Shown here one piece after another: positions 1 through 5,029 of a DNA stretch of 7,438 nt. Each line of letters starts with the position of its first letter. Positions within the stretch are counted from its first letter, which is position 1. The notes under the pieces were generated by a model. That model was not told the DNA's origin, searched no databases, and was given only the letters and a program-made list of their open reading frames with translations. The DNA is taken from positions 1 to 7,438 of the forward strand of contig CANQMJ010000121.1 in assembly GCA_947624945.1 (NCBI GenBank). Direction: 5' to 3'. The position numbers and the translations under genes were made by a program. Source of the DNA: an uncultured Clostridia bacterium. GTDB taxonomy: Bacteria > Bacillota > Clostridia > Oscillospirales > CAG-272.

Positions 1-38
1 GACAAGGGGGACTTTCTTGCGAGAAAGTCCCCCTTGTC
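1..38. repeat. Perfect 17-bp inverted repeat (hairpin)
   Basis: Bases 1-17 are the exact reverse complement of 22-38, with a TGCG loop at 18-21. The arm carries a GGGGGACTTTCT core. On the plus strand the stem is followed by AAAAACC rather than a T-run, so it is not a canonical plus-strand terminator. It could end a minus-strand transcript if an A-run lies just before position 1, which the window does not show. The stem may also extend beyond the window edge. The core resembles the second hairpin of the repeats at 6974-7438. Confidence 0.8.
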
Positions 39-39
39 A

Positions 40-147
40 AAAACCTATTCGAAGGTGTGAAAGACGTCACCACGTCAAGTGTGCAAAGGTAGCTGCCGGT
101 GGGTACGTACCGCACAACAAGCCGTGGTGAACGGAGAAACAGGTTTT
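40..147. other. Nested complementary segments; possible structured RNA
   Basis: Four co-nested helices can be drawn: 40-46 with 141-147 (7 bp), 67-74 with 123-130 (8 bp), 80-84 with 112-116 (5 bp) and 88-91 with 108-111 (4 bp). The apical loop is 92-107. Nesting of four perfect helices in about 108 bases suggests a folded RNA or a large palindromic element. I could not match it to a riboswitch, 6S, SRP or T-box consensus, although 98-115 faintly recalls the GGUGG-ACCGC core of a T-box antiterminator. The strand is undetermined, and no promoter is visible before it within the window. It lies upstream of the promoter at 202-230, so that promoter would not transcribe it. Confidence 0.35.
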
Positions 148-201
148 GGAAACGGTCTGTCAGTTACACGAAAGAAAAATACATAAATTTGTGAAAAGCA
201 C

Positions 202-230
202 TTGACAAATCACCGATTTTGTGGTATAAT
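202..230 (+). promoter_or_regulatory. Sigma-A promoter P1 (perfect consensus)
   Basis: TTGACA at 202-207 and TATAAT at 225-230 are separated by exactly 17 bases, matching the consensus at all twelve positions. Initiation near 237 would give a leader of about 157 bases before the TPR gene at 394. A small dyad, AAATC (207-211) and GATTT (215-219), lies in the spacer. Confidence 0.85.
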
Positions 231-332
231 ATACGCAGTTAAGAAGATGAGGCAATTCACGGCGCGTGTCGGCAAGATGGGGGCGCTTGACAGCACGCGG
301 CGCGCAGCGGCGGATAATTCGCTCGCCCGCGC

Positions 333-361
333 TTGACGGAGGCGCGCGAACGTAGTATAAT
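333..361 (+). promoter_or_regulatory. Sigma-A promoter P2 proximal to the TPR gene
   Basis: TTGACG at 333-338 and TATAAT at 356-361 have a 17-base spacer. The expected start near 368 leaves a 5' leader of about 26 bases. A third TTGACA (287-292) with GATAAT (313-318) lies just upstream, but its 20-base spacing is poor. The two share GCGC before the -35 box and ATAATTCG/ATAATCG at the -10 box, which may reflect a local duplication. Confidence 0.75.
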
Positions 362-393
362 CGAAGAAAAACGAATTCGGGAGAACACATAAA

Positions 394-1230
394 ATGGCAG
401 ATAAACTTAACTCCGAGGACTACGAGGAACCGCGCTGTCCGACAGGCGGCGTCGCCGCATCCGACAGCGACCGCCGCATCGCGCGCATCCCCGTCGACCG
501 CGTCATACGCAAGCTCGACGAGCACCTGTCGCGCAACGACTTCGACGCCGCCGAACGCCATCTTCTCTATTGGCGCGAAGAAGCCGTCGAGGGCGGCGAC
601 ACTCACGGCACGCTCACCGTCGATAACGAGCTCATCGGACTTTACCGCCGCCTCGGACGCAAAAACGACTCCTACGATGCTGTCGACCGCGTCCTTGACG
701 CCGTCGAGCGCATGAACATGGACGGACGCCCGACCGCCGCGACGTCGTACATCAACGCCGCGACAGCGTACAAAGCGTTCGGCGAAGCCGACCGCGCGCT
801 CCCCTACTACCGCCGCGCGAAGGAGATATACGAGTCCGCGCTCGCACCCGACGACCCGCGCATGGCGGCGCTCTACAACAACATGGCGCTGTGCCTCGTC
901 GACCTGTCCATGTTCGACGAAGCCGGCGACCTCTACCGCCGCGCGCTGAAAATAACGGCGGGCACTCCCGACGGCAACATCGAGTCGGCGATCACGTACA
1001 TGAACATGGCGGGCGCGGCGGAGGCTGAGTTCGGACTCGAGGACGGCGACGAGCTCATCTCCGACCTTCTCGCGAAAGCCGAGACGTGCCTCGAGGCTGA
1101 CAGCTCGCGCACCGACGGCTACTACGCATACGCGTGCGAAAAGTCCGCGCCCACTTACCGCTACTACGGACGGTTCGCATACGCGGACGAACTGTCTGAG
1201 CGGGCGAAGAAGATATATGCGGGGAATTGA
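394..1230 (+). CDS. Tetratricopeptide repeat (TPR) protein
   Basis: This 278-residue protein has no signal peptide or membrane segment and should be cytoplasmic. After a charged N-terminal tail (about 1-35), helical repeats of TPR spacing run through residues 40-276. The clearest lie near 114-147 (NAATAYKAFGEADRALPYY), 157-190 (YNNMALCLVDLSMFDEAGDLY) and 243-276, with weaker ones near 72-105 and 198-235. Alternating small and aromatic positions followed by a Y-x-x-A-x-x-I/L end are typical. TPR arrays bind protein partners; no catalytic motif is visible. The ATG has GGGAG at 379-383, ten bases upstream, and two promoters precede it. Its end overlaps the DUF4037 gene by 14 bases, so the two are co-transcribed and probably translationally coupled. 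The natural inference is that it partners the downstream protein. The TPR fold is well supported; the biological role is unknown. Confidence 0.88.
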   Translation: MADKLNSEDYEEPRCPTGGVAASDSDRRIARIPVDRVIRKLDEHLSRNDFDAAERHLLYWREEAVEGGDTHGTLTVDNELIGLYRRLGRKNDSYDAVDRVLDAVERMNMDGRPTAATSYINAATAYKAFGEADRALPYYRRAKEIYESALAPDDPRMAALYNNMALCLVDLSMFDEAGDLYRRALKITAGTPDGNIESAITYMNMAGAAEAEFGLEDGDELISDLLAKAETCLEADSSRTDGYYAYACEKSAPTYRYYGRFAYADELSERAKKIYAGN

Positions 1231-2152
1231 ACTTTCGCGCGAATACTACGAGCTCTACGGCGCGCCGATGATAGACGAGCGGTTTCCCGAGCTCGCTCAC
1301 GTGCTCGCCGTCGGACTGTGCGGCTCGGGCTCCGAGTGTTTCGGCTACGATGACGACATCTCCCGCGACCACGACTTTGACCCCGGCTTCTGCATCTTCG
1401 TCCCCGACACCGTCGACCGCGCCGACGTGTTCAAACTCGAACGCGCATACGCGTCGCTGCCGCGCGAATTTCGCGGACTTATGCGCCATGCCGACACCGC
1501 GTCGGGACGGCGCGGCGTCATAATGCAGTCCGACTTTTTCACATCGCGCACGGGTCACACCGACGGCGCGCTCACGATGCGCGAATGGCTGCGCCTGCCC
1601 GAGCACTATCTCGCCGAGGCGACGAACGGCGCCGTGTTCCGCGACGACGACGGCACGTTCACCGCGCGCCGCGCATATCTGTCAGAGATGCCCGCCGACA
1701 TACAAAAAAAGAAGCTCGCCGGAAATCTGCTCCTGATGTCGCAGTCCGGACACTATAACTATGCGCGCTCGTTCGCACGCGGCGACAGAGCCGCAGCACA
1801 ACTCGCCGCTATCGAATACGCACGCCGCGCGATGGCAGCATCATTCAATCTCGACGGCAGGCCGCAGCCGTTTTACAAATGGGCGTTCCGCGCGTTTTCG
1901 GAGCTGTCGCCGGAGCTGTCCGCGCTCTCGGACGCGCTCGAATATCTCATCACGACAGACAACGACACCTCGACGTATAAGACGAAGCTCGACGTCATAC
2001 ACGACGTCTCCGCCGTCATCGTAAACTGCGCGCACGAGCGCGGATTTGTCTCGATCGCGCATCATGACCTGACCGCCGCCGCCCGCGACTGCAACGACAA
2101 GATCGCGGACGCCGACGTGCGCAATCTGAATATCCTGTACGCCGTCGACTGA
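1217..2152 (+). CDS. DUF4037 protein, nucleotidyltransferase-like
   Basis: The 311-residue product has the DUF4037 signature near its N-terminus: CGSGSECFGYDDD at residues 35-47, then SRDHDFDPGF at 49-58. Gly-Ser followed about a dozen residues later by Asp-x-Asp-x-Asp (D51, D53, D55) is the metal-binding layout of the nucleotidyltransferase superfamily. The C-terminal half is helical, with RSFARGDRAAAQLAAIEYA at 184-202 and PFYKWAFRAFSEL at 218-230. This resembles the substrate-binding helical domain of kanamycin-type nucleotidyltransferases. NMP transfer to a protein, RNA or small molecule is therefore plausible, but the substrate is unknown. The start lies inside the end of the TPR gene with only a weak GAAGAAG upstream, which fits translational coupling. 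Met18 at 1268-1270 is an alternative start that would keep the motif. A terminator follows 48 bases after the stop. Confidence 0.88.
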   Translation: MRGIELSREYYELYGAPMIDERFPELAHVLAVGLCGSGSECFGYDDDISRDHDFDPGFCIFVPDTVDRADVFKLERAYASLPREFRGLMRHADTASGRRGVIMQSDFFTSRTGHTDGALTMREWLRLPEHYLAEATNGAVFRDDDGTFTARRAYLSEMPADIQKKKLAGNLLLMSQSGHYNYARSFARGDRAAAQLAAIEYARRAMAASFNLDGRPQPFYKWAFRAFSELSPELSALSDALEYLITTDNDTSTYKTKLDVIHDVSAVIVNCAHERGFVSIAHHDLTAAARDCNDKIADADVRNLNILYAVD

Positions 2153-2200
2153 GCGTCCGCGCACCGACGGCGGCAAAATATGTAAAGTAAAAATATTGAC

Positions 2201-2236
2201 AGCCCGTACCGCCTGAATCGGCAGTACGGGCTTTTT
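2201..2236 (+). terminator. Rho-independent terminator after the DUF4037 gene
   Basis: A 13-bp stem pairs 2201-2213 with 2220-2232 around the loop TGAATC, with one C-A mismatch, and is followed by TTTTT at 2232-2236. It ends the TPR-DUF4037 operon. It lies between convergent genes, and read from the other strand it is followed after a short gap by a weaker T-run (complement of 2189-2195). It may also slow transcripts from the acetyltransferase gene. Confidence 0.85.
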
Positions 2237-2265
2237 GCATGACCACAAGAACGCACGGACTTATA

Positions 2266-2811
2266 TCAATCCCCGCGTTCCGCTTTATACAGAAAGAAAT
2301 CCATGTTTATGTTTCTGAAAACCTTATTATCTCTGTCGACTATCTTCATGCCGTTGTTGACCGCAACCTTTTGCGAGGGTATGTTCGTGTCTCTTATGAT
2401 CGAATAGACATTATCCGCGCCGAGGACCGAGAAAGCATATTCCTTGCAGGCTTTTGCGGCTTCCGTCGCATAACCGCGGTGCCAGTGCGCTTTTTTGAAC
2501 AGATAGCCGATCTCGAGTATATCCTGCCCTCTCCAGCTCTGCCACGTCAGCCCGCATTGACCGATCATTTCATTCGTTTCTTTTAGCACGACTGCCCAAA
2601 GACCGAAACCGAACTTTTTATACCGTGCGAGATGCCTGTCGAGCCACCCCTGCGCCTCGTCACAATCAAACGCGCACCCGTATGCTGTCCGCATCACGTC
2701 CTCATCGCACAATATCATGCAAAGCGCGTCAAAGTCCGCCTGCGTCATCTCTCTGATGATGAGGCGGTCTGTTTCTATATAGCCTTTGCCGTTCGGATTT
2801 TTTATTCCCAT
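2266..2811 (-). CDS. GNAT-family N-acetyltransferase (RimJ/RimL type)
   Basis: This 181-residue soluble protein transfers an acetyl group from acetyl-CoA to an amine acceptor that the sequence does not identify. It opens with the typical ETDRLIIREMTQADFDAL (residues 13-30). The acetyl-CoA binding motif A is EIGYLFKKAHWHRGYATEAA (100-119), where RGYATEA forms the pyrophosphate-binding turn. NIPSQKVAVNNGMK (143-156) is the conserved C-terminal block with the usual Asn, Ser and Gly. Length is normal for the family. Its ATG directly follows the TAA of tadA with no intervening base. GGGAG at 2821-2825, within the end of tadA, is nine bases from the ATG, so the pair is an operon. Base composition is less GC-rich than tadA. 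RimJ/RimL-like members acetylate ribosomal proteins or small molecules such as spermidine, and I cannot choose between these. Confidence 0.93.
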   Translation of the reverse strand: MGIKNPNGKGYIETDRLIIREMTQADFDALCMILCDEDVMRTAYGCAFDCDEAQGWLDRHLARYKKFGFGLWAVVLKETNEMIGQCGLTWQSWRGQDILEIGYLFKKAHWHRGYATEAAKACKEYAFSVLGADNVYSIIRDTNIPSQKVAVNNGMKIVDRDNKVFRNINMDFFLYKAERGD

Positions 2812-3285
2812 TTACCGTGACTCCCGTTTCCTCTTTCCCGCGAAAAACCGCGACAGTATCGCCGCGCACTCGTCCGCGAGCACGCCGCCGACCGTGTCAG
2901 GTCTTGATTCGAGCGGGTACGCCCTCACGTTGAGCACGCTGCCGAACGCGCCCGCCCTCGCGTCCTTCGCGCCGTAGACGACGCGGGAAAGCCGCGCGTT
3001 CACGATCGCGCCCGCGCACATCACGCACGGCTCGAGCGTCACGTATATCGTACATCCCGACAGCCGCCACCCGCCGAGCGCGCGGCACGCCGCCTCTATC
3101 GCCATTATCTCGGCGTGACTGGTCGCCATGCCGTCACGCTCGCGCGTGTTGCGCCCGCGCGCTATTATCTCGCCGCCGCGCACGACGACGGCTCCGACCG
3201 GCACCTCGCCCGCGTCAGCGGCGAGCGACGCCTCCGCCATAGCCTCGCGCATGAAGTATTCGTCGTTTTTGACCTGCTCGCACAT
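2812..3285 (-). CDS. tadA: tRNA-specific adenosine deaminase
   Basis: TadA deaminates adenosine 34 to inosine in the tRNA anticodon, letting tRNA-Arg(ACG) read CGU, CGC and CGA. The 157-residue product carries the zinc deaminase signature: HAE at residues 57-59 (zinc ligand His57, proton-shuttling Glu59) and PCVMC at 86-90 (Cys87 and Cys90). PVGAVVV (29-35) and NARLSRVVYGAKDARAGAFGSV (starting at 96) are also typical of TadA rather than of free-base or cytidine deaminases. The start at 3285 is chosen because GGAGG at 3295-3299 lies nine bases upstream. The frame stays open to 3459, but those extra 58 codons cross the gene's own promoter and give AT-rich, non-homologous residues. The gene is followed without a gap by the acetyltransferase gene and is divergent from the small-protein cassette. 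Arg codons CGC and CGT abound in this window, consistent with a need for the enzyme. Confidence 0.96.
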   Translation of the reverse strand: MCEQVKNDEYFMREAMAEASLAADAGEVPVGAVVVRGGEIIARGRNTRERDGMATSHAEIMAIEAACRALGGWRLSGCTIYVTLEPCVMCAGAIVNARLSRVVYGAKDARAGAFGSVLNVRAYPLESRPDTVGGVLADECAAILSRFFAGKRKRESR

Positions 3286-3316
3286 GTTGCCCCGCCTCCG
3301 CCGCATTTTCACGTCT

Positions 3317-3345
3317 ATTTTACCACACGGCGTCGCCTTAATCAA
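3317..3345 (-). promoter_or_regulatory. Sigma-A promoter of tadA
   Basis: Read on the minus strand, TTGATT (3340-3345) and TAAAAT (3317-3322) are separated by 17 bases. A start near 3310 gives a 25-base leader to the ATG at 3285. This supports the short form of TadA, since the next upstream ATG (3306) would be almost at the transcription start. Confidence 0.75.
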
Positions 3346-3374
3346 CCCCGTCCGCACGTCGGACTGCAAAAACA

Positions 3375-3435
3375 AAAAATTTCTCGAAAAATTCTGAAAA
3401 TATTTCTTGACAATCTTTTGATTGTATGTTATTAT
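3375..3435 (+). promoter_or_regulatory. Strong sigma-A promoter of the small-protein cassette
   Basis: TTGACA at 3407-3412 and TATTAT at 3430-3435 have a 17-base spacer. The 30 bases upstream are A/T-rich with A-tracts about every ten bases (near 3376, 3387 and 3397), like an UP element that contacts the RNA polymerase alpha subunit. A start near 3442 gives a leader of about 49 bases to the small gene at 3491. Confidence 0.82.
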
Positions 3436-3453
3436 TTTATCAACAGATAAAAT
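3434..3453. promoter_or_regulatory. Palindrome over -10 and start site; operator candidate
   Basis: ATTTTATC (3434-3441) and GATAAAAT (3446-3453) are perfect inverted arms around AACA. The dyad begins inside the -10 box and spans the predicted start point. A transcript beginning near 3442 would lack the left arm, so the symmetry makes sense as DNA, as a binding site for a dimeric repressor. No regulator gene lies next to it. Confidence 0.5.
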
Positions 3454-3490
3454 CAACATCCAAACTTAAATTTGAATCGGAGGCTTTCGT

Positions 3491-3643
3491 ATGGACGCTT
3501 TGATCGGATATGCTCAAATCATCATCCCGATACTCGCAGTCATATTTGCGTGGCGGTACATCGTTCTTTTGGCTCGCCGCACGTCGCTCGCGGAGCTGCT
3601 CGACGGCGCATGCGGCTTTGAGCTTATCGACAATACAAAATAA
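3491..3643 (+). CDS. Small membrane protein, 50 residues, unrecognised
   Basis: This short frame starts with ATG preceded seven bases upstream by GGAGG (3479-3483) and by a good promoter, so it is likely a real gene despite its size. The product has one predicted transmembrane helix at about residues 5-28 (IGYAQIIIPILAVIF, then WRYIVLL), a positive RR at 29-30, and a cytoplasmic tail TSLAELLDGACGFELIDNTK (31-50) with a single Cys41. The positive-inside rule places the N-terminus outside and the tail in the cytoplasm. It is the first gene of a plus-strand cassette with two further membrane proteins, 48 bases before the next start. I recognise no family. Possible roles include a small regulator or an accessory subunit of the downstream membrane proteins; this is inferred from context only. 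Confidence 0.72.
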   Translation: MDALIGYAQIIIPILAVIFAWRYIVLLARRTSLAELLDGACGFELIDNTK

Positions 3644-3691
3644 TTCGGTGATTTTCTTGATATCCAAAAATTTTAATATAAGGAGAAAGCC

Positions 3692-3946
3692 ATGAAACTG
3701 TCGTCCATCCCCAACCGAAACGTGCGCGCACGCGTGCGCAAACGACTCGTCAAAGAGACCGCGATATGCGTGGGCATCGACGCGGTCCTGATCGCGGTGC
3801 TTGTCGCAACGAGATCGTTTTCACCGGCATACATAACGCTTGTCGTGTTACTGTGTATCGCTCCGTACGTTAAGTTCAAATACTGGAACTGGTTTACTGA
3901 CCGAACTTATGACGGCAAGGTCATTGAAGCAAAGCGAACATGTTGA
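3692..3946 (+). CDS. N-terminal half of the split gene, 84 residues
   Basis: If translated as it stands, this frame yields the basic N-terminus and both membrane helices, then stops at TGA (3944-3946) three codons past the inferred shift. The truncated product would still be a plausible two-helix membrane protein without its soluble domain and zinc ribbon. Confidence 0.55.
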   Translation: MKLSSIPNRNVRARVRKRLVKETAICVGIDAVLIAVLVATRSFSPAYITLVVLLCIAPYVKFKYWNWFTDRTYDGKVIEAKRTC

Positions 3947-4244
3947 GCGTATAACTACGGCTAACGTAGCGCCCGGCAATAAATTGATATATGTATTTGT
4001 GCAGGATATTAAAATTAGCGAATCAAACGGAAATATCATAATGACAAAACTTCAGTGGCGTCAGGACGAAAGTGCGCCGATCTATGCTGTCGGCGATCAT
4101 GTTCGCCATTATTACGGCACGAAGTACATGCAGAAGATCGGAGACGATGAAGCGCCTATATGCGTGTTCTGCGGCACGCAGAATTTGAAGGGAGACGCAA
4201 AGTGCGGCGTCTGCGGCACGGAACTCATAGACAATATGAAATAA
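3909..4244 (+). CDS. C-terminal half of the split gene, zinc ribbon
   Basis: This frame encodes the beta-rich soluble segment and the four-cysteine zinc ribbon. ATG at 3909 and TTG at 3840 are possible starts, but neither has a ribosome binding site, and residues before 3936 are shadow sequence of the first half. ATG at 4041 is the next in-frame Met. It is most likely not independently translated. Confidence 0.4.
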   Translation: MTARSLKQSEHVERITTANVAPGNKLIYVFVQDIKISESNGNIIMTKLQWRQDESAPIYAVGDHVRHYYGTKYMQKIGDDEAPICVFCGTQNLKGDAKCGVCGTELIDNMK

Positions 4245-4260
4245 TAAAAGGAGCAACGCC

Positions 4261-4893
4261 ATGAAAAGCAAAAATTACATCAAGTATTTTGAAGTATCTA
4301 AGACAAGACTCATTCTGACTGTTATTTTCGGAGCGCTGTCCGCGGCGGGACTCGTATTTTTCACTGTCGTATGGGGCGGCGGTCCTGCCGGTTCCGTAAT
4401 GCTGATAGTCGGCATCATAGGACTTATAGTTTCGAACTCGGGCCGCATCAGCGACAGAGAATACGACGAATATATGCAAAGACGGGCTAAAGCATTATAT
4501 ACGGAAAACAGTGTAGATACTTCGTTTACACCTCAAATCTCGATAAATAAATATGACGTCGCAGGAAAGCGGCTGACAAAGAAAGGCAGAGACGGAAAGA
4601 TACGCAGCGATATCCTCTGCATGACTGATATCTGCTCGGATAAAGCAAATATAACCGTTGTTCTTGCCGCCGTGGGCGCAAACGACTCCGACAGAAAGCT
4701 CACTCGGTTTAAGGATTCCGTACAGAACTGCACGGCTGTATTAGAGCAGAGAAACAACAATGCCGACAACAATATCAAGTGTACTTATTTGACTGTCAAA
4801 TCAGATTCGGCTGGAGAGGTATGCTTCCCCGTTCCGGAAAACGACTATGACATCGAGAGACTCGTCGCAAATATAAATTCGCATACTTCTTAA
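4261..4893 (+). CDS. Two-helix membrane protein, 210 residues, unrecognised
   Basis: The ATG follows AAAAGGAG (4246-4253) by seven bases and lies 16 bases after the previous stop, so the gene belongs to the cassette begun at 3491. A short basic N-terminus is followed by two hydrophobic segments, about residues 16-38 (RLILTVIFGALSAAG onward) and 44-59 (GSVMLIVGIIGLIVSN), joined by a GGGPAG turn. The remaining 150 residues are hydrophilic, beginning GRISDREYDEYMQRRAKALY. They include four Cys (120, 125, 159, 174) and a fifth at 188 that do not form a recognisable metal site. Basic flanks suggest both ends are cytoplasmic. Architecture resembles its neighbour: two N-terminal helices and then a soluble domain. 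I recognise no family. It may be involved in envelope stress or an assembly with the other cassette proteins, which is an inference from proximity only. Confidence 0.82.
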   Translation: MKSKNYIKYFEVSKTRLILTVIFGALSAAGLVFFTVVWGGGPAGSVMLIVGIIGLIVSNSGRISDREYDEYMQRRAKALYTENSVDTSFTPQISINKYDVAGKRLTKKGRDGKIRSDILCMTDICSDKANITVVLAAVGANDSDRKLTRFKDSVQNCTAVLEQRNNNADNNIKCTYLTVKSDSAGEVCFPVPENDYDIERLVANINSHTS

Positions 4894-4900
4894 AAGTATA

Positions 4901-4929
4901 TTGTTCTTTACATATAACCGGAGTATAAT
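4901..4929 (+). promoter_or_regulatory. Sigma-A promoter of hflKC
   Basis: A perfect TATAAT at 4924-4929 has TTGTTC (4901-4906) 17 bases upstream, a weak -35. Initiation near 4936 would leave a leader of about 94 bases to hflK. The left arm of an inverted repeat (4906-4917) overlaps the end of the -35 box and the spacer. Confidence 0.6.
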
Positions 4930-4997
4930 AACAAACGGGAGATTCAAAGCCTCAGCATCGCTGACAGCGATGTATGGCACTCTGTTTATATGTAAAG
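4906..4997. repeat. 12-bp inverted repeats flanking the hflK leader
   Basis: CTTTACATATAA at 4906-4917 and TTATATGTAAAG at 4986-4997 are exact inverted copies, 68 bases apart. Neither arm extends by even one more pair. Possible readings are paired operator sites around the promoter, a large stem in read-through RNA from the upstream cassette, or the ends of a 92-bp miniature element. No target-site duplication is evident. Confidence 0.55.
4949..4979 (+). promoter_or_regulatory. Hairpin in the hflK 5' leader
   Basis: CATCGCT (4956-4962) pairs perfectly with AGCGATG (4966-4972) around a GAC loop. It extends by a G-T pair (4955-4973) and, past a small internal loop, a GCC/GGC clamp. There is no T-run, so it is unlikely to be a terminator. 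It may affect leader stability or hflK translation. Confidence 0.45.
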
Positions 4998-5029
4998 TCT
5001 CAATCAAATAAACATATCGGGAGGAAAAA

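Larger units (their letters stand above)
3692..4244 (+). pseudogene. Two-helix membrane protein with zinc ribbon, frameshifted
   Basis: Two overlapping frames read as a single 183-residue protein if one base is dropped near 3931-3935. Residues 1-81 (3692-3934) have a basic N-terminus (RARVRKRLVK) and two membrane helices, about 23-41 and 46-62. They end in WFTDRTYDGKVIEAK. The downstream frame then continues EHVERITTANVAPGNKLIYV, predicted beta-rich. It finishes with CVFCG and CGVCG, a CX2CX10CX2C zinc ribbon (C157, C160, C171, C174 of the joined protein). The first half has a strong AAGGAG (3680-3685) six bases before ATG; the second half has no ribosome binding site of its own. Both halves look conserved in character, which suggests a recent lesion or a sequencing error rather than old decay. 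The site does not match the prfB-type slippery pattern, but programmed +1 shifting cannot be excluded. No family is recognised. Confidence 0.7.

Noticed and set aside
98..115. T-box antiterminator-like sequence
   Set aside because: The similarity to the GGUGG-ACCGC core is partial; there is no adjacent terminator with T-run and no aminoacyl-tRNA synthetase or amino acid gene downstream.
247..336. 29-codon frame in the P1 leader, possible leader peptide
   Set aside because: It has no proper ribosome binding site and no run of regulatory codons, and its stop overlaps the -35 box of P2; probably chance.
160..606. 148-codon minus-strand frame across the leader and the TPR start
   Set aside because: It overlaps two plus-strand promoters and the start of a well-supported gene, and its residues show no domain.
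1055..1606. 183-codon minus-strand frame across the TPR and DUF4037 genes
   Set aside because: It is a shadow of GC-rich plus-strand genes with low-complexity residues, no ribosome binding site and no family features.
2239..2586. 115-codon plus-strand frame opposite the acetyltransferase
   Set aside because: It lies antisense to a clear GNAT gene and has no domain or ribosome binding site of its own.
3286..3459. N-terminal extension of tadA by 58 codons
   Set aside because: It crosses the tadA promoter and part of the divergent one, is AT-rich, has no TadA-like residues, and a good ribosome binding site fits the start at 3285.
4970..5011. 13-codon frame before hflK
   Set aside because: It starts inside a hairpin arm, has no ribosome binding site and no recognisable content.
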